Shown one piece after another: positions 41,040-45,526 of a DNA stretch of 45,526 bases. Each line of letters begins with the position of its first letter. The first letter of the stretch is position 1. The DNA comes from an uncultured Eubacteriales bacterium (GTDB taxonomy: Bacteria; Bacillota; Clostridia; Christensenellales; Aristaeellaceae): assembly GCA_900550955.1 (NCBI GenBank), contig URUF01000015.1, positions 1 through 45,526 on the forward strand, given 5' to 3'. A model generated the notes under the pieces. The model did no database searches, had not been told where the DNA came from, and saw only the letters and a list, made by a program, of their open reading frames with translations. The position numbers were made by a program, and so were the translations under genes.

Positions 41040-42166
41040 CAGGCTTCCATCCTTTCTTTGCGGCCAAGCGCGTTTACGCAGCCGACCATCTCATCCCAAT
41101 GCGCGTCCATTTCACGAAGCAGCTTGAGCTGCGTTCTTGCACGCGTGAGGTTATGCTCGGGATATTCGGTTTTGAAGTAGACGTCGCCGTTCAAATAATC
41201 GGCCAGGAAACGGATCAGGCATTCCAGCGTCATCATTTTGGCACCCACGGGCAGGCTTTGAAGCTCGTTGGGCGTCAGCGAATCGCGCACCTCGCCCAGG
41301 TAGCCCTCGGCATAGGCGCGGTACAGCGGCAGGCTGAAATGCACCTTGTCAAGATCCCGCTCGTCCTCGGCGGCGGTGCTTGCGCCATAGCGGATGGCGT
41401 CGCCAAAATCATAGGCGCTAAGGCCGGGCATCACCGTGTCCAGGTCGATCACGCACAGGGCCTTATGGGTTTTGGTATCGATGAGCACGTTGTTGAGCTT
41501 GGTATCGTTATGGGTTACGCGCAGGGGCAGGCGGCCGGAGGCCAGGCCGTCGGTAAGGGTGGAGGAAAAGGCCTCGTAGCCCAGCGCCGCATCGATGATA
41601 TCGCGCACGCCGCACGCGCGCCCCGCCGCGTCGCGGGCCACCGCCTCGCGGAAATCGCGGAAGCGCTTGGGCGTGTCGTGAAAGCGCTCGATGGTTTCGT
41701 GCAGGGAGGAAACGTCAAAATCGTCCAGCATGGACAAAAAGCGGCCAAACGCGCGGCCGGATTCGCGGAAAACGGCCTCGTCGCCGCTGCGGTCATAGCT
41801 TACGGAATCGCTGATGAAGCTGTACGCGCGCCAAAAATCGCCGTAGCGGTCTACGGCGAAAAAGGCCCCGCTGTCCGTTTTGAGCAGCTGGAGGGTTTCG
41901 CGGGCGGGGTCGCCGCCGCGCTGTGCAATTTTGAAACGAAGGTGATCGGTTACGCGCAGCATGTTCTCCATCACCTGCTCCGGACGGGGAAAGGCCACCT
42001 TATTGATGCGCTGAAGCACGTAGCGCAAATCTCCCCGGCCGGCGGGAACGAAAAGATACGTATCGTTGATATGGCCGCCGCCAAAGGATTCGGGCCTGCC
42101 CACAATGCCCTCGGGGGCAAAGCGGCGTGCCAGCTGGCCAATTTCCTGCTGGGATAGAGTTGGCAT
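41039..42166 (-). CDS. Phosphotransferase, NahK-like anomeric sugar kinase family
   Basis: This 375-residue APH-fold kinase has the catalytic loop THNDTKLNNVLID (about residue 218) and the metal-binding CVIDLDTVMPGL (about 240), as in N-acetylhexosamine 1-kinase and related enzymes. FGGGHINDTY at the N-terminus is the nucleotide-binding loop. It probably phosphorylates a sugar at C1. The start is ambiguous: GTG 42184, ATG 42178 or ATG 42166. The last is preferred because GTGGGGATGA lies at ribosome-site distance. It is the first gene of an operon with the nucleotidyltransferase and the VanY-type gene. An aminoglycoside-resistance role is unlikely given this pairing. Confidence 0.85.
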
Positions 42167-42221
42167 GGTTACTGTCATCCCCACGTATAAAATGGATAGC
42201 GGTCAAGCCGTTATCTATTGT

Positions 42222-42250
42222 ATTATATCATGGAATGGGCTTGGCTACAA
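42222..42250 (-). promoter_or_regulatory. Promoter of the kinase-nucleotidyltransferase-carboxypeptidase operon
   Basis: Minus strand TTGTAG (42245-42250), 17 nt, TATAAT (42222-42227). It overlaps the end of the upstream DUF5655 gene. Start near 42215. Confidence 0.65.
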
Positions 42251-42650
42251 TCCCCCTAGCCCACGCCCGGCGCAGCCGGCCCGCCCACATAAGCGCGTGC
42301 GCCTGCGAAAGCCAGTCCAGCAGCTCGCCGTCCAGCTGCGCGGGCCGCGTAACGATCACGTGATGCGTCCAGCGGCGCGGCGTGGGGTGCGCCACCTGGA
42401 ACAGCCGCGGGCTTTTCAGCTCATATCCCAGGCCGAAGCTTACGCCCAGGCTGCCCGGCCCCCGGCGGGGCAGCCACACAAAGCAGTACCCGCGCGGGTC
42501 CAGAAAGGTGATCTGCGTTTTTTGCACCTTGAGGGCGCTTTTAGGCCAAGCGGCCAATAGCTGGCCGTGCAGCAGCAGGAACAAGGCAAACGCGTCGGAA
42601 TCGTTTGCAAAAAAGAGGGCGGCCTCCGCACGCCCGGGCAAATCTGCCAT
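42228..42650 (-). CDS. DUF5655 family protein
   Basis: This 140-residue soluble protein has the family pattern: an N-terminal helix region with ALFLLLHGQLLA, a central KVQKTQITFLDPRGYCFVWLP strand pair, and a C-terminal RRWTHHVIVTRPAQLDGELLDWLSQAH. DUF5655 has no established function. The ATG at 42650 is supported by GGAGGG 8 nt upstream; the longer frame to 42674 places the start before the ribosome site. It follows the unknown gene after 36 nt and probably shares its promoter. Confidence 0.85.
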   Translation of the reverse strand: MADLPGRAEAALFFANDSDAFALFLLLHGQLLAAWPKSALKVQKTQITFLDPRGYCFVWLPRRGPGSLGVSFGLGYELKSPRLFQVAHPTPRRWTHHVIVTRPAQLDGELLDWLSQAHALMWAGRLRRAWARGIVAKPIP

Positions 42651-42686
42651 GCAGGCATCCCTCCTACCGTCCATGGAATGGGGCGC

Positions 42687-43175
42687 CTAGTCCCGAAGCC
42701 AGGAGGCGTAGCTCTCTGGCGGATAGATGGTGCGGATCATGCGCGTAAGAAATGCGAATTCCTCCTGCGTATAAAAGGAGGCGTAGCGTTGGTACAGCAC
42801 CCGAAAGGCGTTTAGGCTATGAACCCGCAGGCTATAATCGTTCAGCTTGATAAAATTGGCGGAAAAGGGCGTTAGCTTGTCAAAGATCACGCCCATAAGG
42901 TCGTCGGTAAGGGCGCTTAGCTGTTCCATGCCCAGGCGGCGGCTGTGGTAATTATCGCAAATCACGGTCATGCTGCCGTTGGTAAAGCGGTTCAGCTGGG
43001 TTAGCAGCATGGCTTCCAGCTCGTCGCGCAGGCTTTCCAGGCTTTGGCGGTAGGGCGCGTAGGCGCGCATGCGTTCGCTCAAGGAGGCGGCCAGGGGATG
43101 GGCGTTCAAAAAAAGCGTCCCAAGCCATGGCCTGAGCACGCGCTCAACATCCTCCTGCCCAATTGGGATTGCCAT
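42687..43175 (-). CDS. Conserved-looking hypothetical protein
   Basis: This 162-residue soluble, mostly helical protein is rich in Leu, Arg and Tyr, with segments such as ESLRDELEAMLLTQLNRFTNG and NAFRVLYQRYASFYTQEEFAF. There is no signal peptide or membrane helix. I do not recognise a family. The ATG at 43175 follows GGAGGG at 9 nt. It diverges from dnaA across the candidate origin and heads a two-gene unit with DUF5655. Confidence 0.78.
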   Translation of the reverse strand: MAIPIGQEDVERVLRPWLGTLFLNAHPLAASLSERMRAYAPYRQSLESLRDELEAMLLTQLNRFTNGSMTVICDNYHSRRLGMEQLSALTDDLMGVIFDKLTPFSANFIKLNDYSLRVHSLNAFRVLYQRYASFYTQEEFAFLTRMIRTIYPPESYASWLRD

Positions 43176-43316
43176 TTCCCCTTCCCTCCTGATCACGCTT
43201 TCGCATGGTTCTATGGCATATTTCTACAACCTTCACGGTATCTCCTTGTTTTTGTTTCATGAATTGCACATTTCGGAAATTCTTTCTTCAAAAATGAATA
43301 ATTATGATATTAAAAA

Positions 43317-43346
43317 TGTATAATTATTTTGTTTTCTGGCTGTCAA
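43317..43346 (-). promoter_or_regulatory. Promoter of the hypothetical/DUF5655 unit
   Basis: Minus strand TTGACA (43341-43346, perfect), 18 nt, TATACA (43317-43322). About 140 nt upstream of the start codon at 43175, running through the AT-rich stretch. Confidence 0.55.
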
Positions 43347-43447
43347 GCGCCATGTTTTGTGCCTTCTTCCTAGGCACAACACCATGGGTAGGAGGAAAGG
43401 TTTTCAACATACACGCTCCTATGCAAAAGGGCGCAATGGGGAGATAC

Positions 43448-43476
43448 TTGTCAAAACTGTCCGTATCTGCTATGAT
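43448..43476 (+). promoter_or_regulatory. Promoter of dnaA
   Basis: TTGTCA (43448-43453), 17 nt, TATGAT (43471-43476) with TGC before it (extended -10). The predicted leader of ~137 nt contains all three DnaA boxes. A second TATAAT (43584-43589) without a good -35 could be a downstream promoter overlapped by the perfect box. Confidence 0.7.
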
Positions 43477-43505
43477 AAAACACGAAATGAGGAAAACGGT
43501 TGTGG

Positions 43506-43563
43506 TTTTCCACAGATAAGTTTTCCACATTCTTTTTGTCTACGGATATGTGAATGTGGATAA
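43506..43563. promoter_or_regulatory. Cluster of three DnaA boxes
   Basis: TTTTCCACA at 43506-43514 and at 43521-43529 (one mismatch each to TTATCCACA, plus strand), and TGTGGATAA at 43555-43563 (perfect, minus strand). The first is the right arm of TGTGG-TTTT-CCACA (43501-43514). Position between promoter and gene suggests autoregulation as well as origin function. Confidence 0.8.
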
Positions 43564-43619
43564 CTTGCTTCCCAGGGAATTTGTATAATATACACGAATG
43601 GAAGGTCGTATGTGCCGTG

Positions 43620-44945
43620 ATGAACGCTGAGGAACTGTGGGGAAGCGCCTGCCGCATTTTGCAGGAGGAAATGACCCGCATCAGTTACAGCACCTGGATT
43701 GAAACCGCGCTGAAGCCCTATGCGCTGATTGGGGATATCGTGCTTTTGGAATGCGTAAGCCCCGTGGTGCAGCAAATGGGCACCAGCCGCTATATGGGGC
43801 AAATCCAGAACGCGGTCAGCACGGCGGCGGGGCGCGCGCTCAAGGTGGAGGTGCTTTGCCATGAGGAGCTTCAGGGCCGCGTGAACGAGCTGGAAGCGCG
43901 CTCCTCGGGCGATTCGCTGGCGCTGCTCAACCCCAAATATACCTTTGACACGTTTGTGGTGGGCTCCAGCAACAGGTTTGCGCATGCGGTATCCCTGGCG
44001 GTGGCGGAGGTGCCGGCCAAGGCGTACAACCCGCTGTTCATCTACGGCGGCGTGGGCCTGGGCAAAACCCACCTGATGCACGCCATTGGCCATTACGCGC
44101 ATGAGCTGTATCCGGATATGAAGATCCTCTATATCACCAGCGAGGATTTTACCAACCAGCTGGTTACCGCCATGCAGACCAATCAAAACCAGCAGTTCCG
44201 CGAGCGCTTCCGCAATGTGGATATCCTGATGGTGGACGATATCCAGTTTATCGCGGGCAAGCACGGCACGGAGGAGGAGTTCTTCCATACCTTCAACCAC
44301 CTGCGCGAGGCCGGCAAGCAGATCGTGATGACCTCCGATAAGCCGCCCAAGGAGATTCAAAAGCTGGAGGAACGCCTGTGCAGCCGCTTTGAGGGCGGAC
44401 TGGTGGCGGATATCCAGCGCCCGGATTTTGAAACCCGCCTGGCCATTTTGCGCAAGAAGGCGGAGTTTGAACACCTGAATATTGACGATGAGATTTTGGC
44501 GCTGATCGCTGAAAAGATCGATACCAACATCCGCGAGCTGGAGGGGAGCCTGACCCGCTTAACCGCCTATTCCAGCCTAACCCGCAGGCCCATTGATATG
44601 CAGCTGGCTCGCGAGGCGCTGCGCGAGCTGTTTAAGCATACGGAAACGCGCCTGCTCACCTGCGACAGCATCCAGGAGGCGGTGGCCAACTACTACGGCA
44701 TTACCGTGGAGGATTTAAAAAGCCCCAAGCGCAACCACGAGATTACCGTTCCCCGGCAAATCGCCATGTACCTGGCCCGCGAAATGATGGGCCTTAGCCT
44801 GACCAAAATTGGCGACGCGTTCGGCGGCCGGCATTATACAACGGTGATGTCCTCTATTGACAAGGTGGAGGAATCCATCAAGCAGTCGCCCAGCCTGGCC
44901 AGCCTTTTGGACGATATCCGCCGCATGATTAAGGATAACAAATAG
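43620..44945 (+). CDS. dnaA: Chromosomal replication initiator protein DnaA
   Basis: At 441 residues, this binds DnaA boxes and opens the origin. Domain I is residues 1 to about 80 (LWGSACRILQEEMTRISYSTWI), followed by a short linker. The AAA+ domain has Walker A GGVGLGKTH (about 143-151), Walker B ILMVDDIQF (about 202) and the arginine-rich sensor region SRFEGGLVADIQRP. Domain IV ends with the DnaA signature GDAFGGRHYTTVMSSIDKV (about 398-416). The ATG at 43620 starts at the usual homology point, but GGAAGG lies 14 nt upstream, so GTG 43617 is possible. The upstream frame to 43554 runs through a DnaA box. dnaN does not follow directly. Confidence 0.97.
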   Translation: MNAEELWGSACRILQEEMTRISYSTWIETALKPYALIGDIVLLECVSPVVQQMGTSRYMGQIQNAVSTAAGRALKVEVLCHEELQGRVNELEARSSGDSLALLNPKYTFDTFVVGSSNRFAHAVSLAVAEVPAKAYNPLFIYGGVGLGKTHLMHAIGHYAHELYPDMKILYITSEDFTNQLVTAMQTNQNQQFRERFRNVDILMVDDIQFIAGKHGTEEEFFHTFNHLREAGKQIVMTSDKPPKEIQKLEERLCSRFEGGLVADIQRPDFETRLAILRKKAEFEHLNIDDEILALIAEKIDTNIRELEGSLTRLTAYSSLTRRPIDMQLAREALRELFKHTETRLLTCDSIQEAVANYYGITVEDLKSPKRNHEITVPRQIAMYLAREMMGLSLTKIGDAFGGRHYTTVMSSIDKVEESIKQSPSLASLLDDIRRMIKDNK

Positions 44946-44964
44946 AAAATTTACGCAAAACGCT

Positions 44965-44992
44965 TTGCAAAACGGCGGATTCATGCTATAAT
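44965..44992 (+). promoter_or_regulatory. Promoter of the zinc-ribbon protein gene
   Basis: TTGCAA (44965-44970), 16 nt, TATAAT (44987-44992, perfect) with TGC before it (extended -10). Start near 44999. It lies 20 nt after the dnaA stop, so the gene is expressed independently. Confidence 0.75.
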
Positions 44993-44998
44993 GCTAGC

Positions 44999-45128
44999 GC
45001 TACCCGGCTGAGGTCATGTGGTTCAGGTTCCTTTCCTTCGAGTTTGTTCGAAAGCACGGAAACCCACGCCAAGTAACTAAAAGCAAATGGGAGACAGAAC
45101 AAACCAGGAAAGTGGAGGGAATCCAACC
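44999..45128 (+). other. 130-nt structured leader of the zinc-ribbon gene
   Basis: This long untranslated leader comes before a very short gene. It contains a pyrimidine-rich hairpin near 45029-45062 (GGTTCC...GGAACC-like outer pairing with CTTCGA/TCGAAAG inside) and a purine-rich 3' part leading to GGAGGG. I match it to no known riboswitch class. It could affect stability or translation. Confidence 0.4.
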
Positions 45129-45419
45129 ATGTTTGAAGACAAGACTTTGGTATGCCGCGACTGTGGCAAGGAATTCGTGTTCAGCGCTTCTGAGCAGCAG
45201 TTCTTTGCCGATAAGGGCTTCCAGAACGACCCCACCCGTTGCCACGAGTGCCGTGCCGCCCGCCGCAACCGTGAGAACCCCGGCCGTGCCGAGCGCCAGT
45301 ACTTTGAAGTGATCTGCGATGGCTGCGGTGCCACCACCCAGGTGCCCTTCCAGCCCAAGGGCGACCGTCCCGTGTACTGCCGCGAGTGCTTCGAGCGCAA
45401 CCGCAACAACCAGTACTAA
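45129..45419 (+). CDS. Small zinc-ribbon protein with two CxxC pairs at each end
   Basis: This 96-residue protein has a first ribbon with CRDC (residues 9-12) and CHEC (about 38-41), and a second with CDGC and CREC. The segments VCRDCGKEFVFSASEQQFF and RPVYCRECFERNR match the zinc-ribbon proteins common in Clostridia, whose function is not established. It is basic in the middle (RAARRNRENPGRAERQ), so nucleic-acid or ribosome contact is possible. The ATG at 45129 has GGAGGG 9 nt upstream; the frame open to 45087 lies in the leader. Codons are strongly optimised (CGT, AAC, TTC, GGC), as in the DUF3798 gene, suggesting abundant expression. Confidence 0.88.
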   Translation: MFEDKTLVCRDCGKEFVFSASEQQFFADKGFQNDPTRCHECRAARRNRENPGRAERQYFEVICDGCGATTQVPFQPKGDRPVYCRECFERNRNNQY

Positions 45420-45432
45420 GATTGGTTATACC

Positions 45433-45460
45433 AAACGCCTCCGCGAAAGCGGAGGCGTTT
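45433..45460 (+). terminator. Terminator after the zinc-ribbon gene
   Basis: Perfect 12-bp stem AAACGCCTCCGC / GCGGAGGCGTTT with a GAAA tetraloop, 13 nt after the stop. The T run is only the three T of the stem end. The adjacent repeat hairpin with TTTT may assist. Confidence 0.75.
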
Positions 45461-45461
45461 C

Positions 45462-45526
45462 AGGCCGTCGAAAAAGATCGCCTGCGGCGATCTTTTCCGC
45501 CGAGGCTTGCGCCGTTCGCCTACTCG
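45462..45526 (-). repeat. Dispersed structured repeat, copy 3 (inverted, cut by window edge)
   Basis: The reverse complement gives CGAGTAGGCGAACGGCGCAA, then CTCGGCGGAAAAGATCGCC, GCA and GGCGATCTTTTT, then CGACGGCCT: the same core as copies 1 and 2. Here the AAAAGATCGCC/GGCGATCTTTT stem is perfect, where the other two copies have one mismatch (GAG for GAT). The left arm GCCGTTCGCC would lie beyond the window end. Confidence 0.8.

Larger units (their letters stand above)
43255..43563. other. Candidate replication origin region (oriC) upstream of dnaA
   Basis: This 445-bp gene-free interval (43176-43619) holds a markedly AT-rich stretch (about 43260-43335: GAATAATTATGATATTAAAA and following), unlike the GC-rich surroundings. 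A cluster of DnaA boxes lies next to dnaA. A 7-bp inverted repeat TTGTGCC/GGCACAA (43357-43379) lies between. The layout (unwinding element, boxes, dnaA) fits a Bacillota origin, but dnaN is not adjacent and a second box cluster may lie outside the window. Confidence 0.6.

Noticed and set aside
44999..45128. tRNA or known riboswitch downstream of dnaA
   Set aside because: No cloverleaf or CCA-like end, and no match to riboswitch cores I can recall.

Overview
The window reads as a chromosomal segment of a GC-rich Bacillota, most likely a gut-type Clostridia. The support is: strong Shine-Dalgarno sites before almost every gene, a T-box leader, GatCAB-type tRNA amidation genes, families such as DUF3798, DUF4956/VTC and DUF6020-like proteins, and TTGACA/TATAAT promoters. 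It carries dnaA and a candidate origin near its right end. I saw no tRNA or rRNA gene, no CRISPR array and no transposase. Placement below class is a guess (Christensenellales-like).

Left part (1-10.6 kb). A single aconitase (minus) is followed upstream by an ECF sigma factor and a membrane anti-sigma-like protein with three PepSY-like repeats, overlapping by ATGA. Divergent from these is a four-gene ABC importer: a secreted DUF3798 binding protein with its own strong promoter and optimised codons, a hairpin, a dual ATPase with one canonical and one degenerate site, and two permeases. The first permease has an unusual ~230-residue extracytoplasmic insert.

10.6-24.8 kb, all minus strand. A five-gene overlapping operon encodes a phosphodiester glycosidase-like protein, a small membrane protein, a VTC polyphosphate-polymerase-like protein, a DUF4956 membrane protein and a secreted Gly-rich beta-helix carbohydrate-binding-type protein. 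Next is a ten-gene Mrp-type cation/proton antiporter operon (E-F-G-MbhD-MbhE/MnhB fusion-C-D-D-D-NuoL-like) with four ion-translocating paralogues and no hydrogenase or NADH dehydrogenase catalytic subunit in view.

24.8-33.6 kb. Two divergent polytopic membrane proteins (GT39-like and DUF6020-like) share a promoter region. An aspS-gatC fusion, gatA and gatB form a compact tRNA-dependent amidation operon. It is preceded by a complete T-box leader whose specifier loop contains GAAC, i.e. overlapping GAA (Glu) and AAC (Asn) codons, under a perfect consensus promoter.

33.6-45.5 kb. A minimal MGMT-type protein is followed by a gene-free stretch packed with near-perfect hairpins; part of it is a copy of a repeat also found at 2.15 kb and at the right edge. 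Then come a small secreted protein, an EamA transporter, a DUF5131 protein, mnmG, a VanY-type carboxypeptidase with two peptidoglycan-binding domains, a nucleotidyltransferase and a sugar-kinase-like phosphotransferase, DUF5655 and an unknown gene. An AT-rich stretch and DnaA boxes precede dnaA, which is followed by a highly expressed-looking zinc-ribbon protein instead of dnaN.
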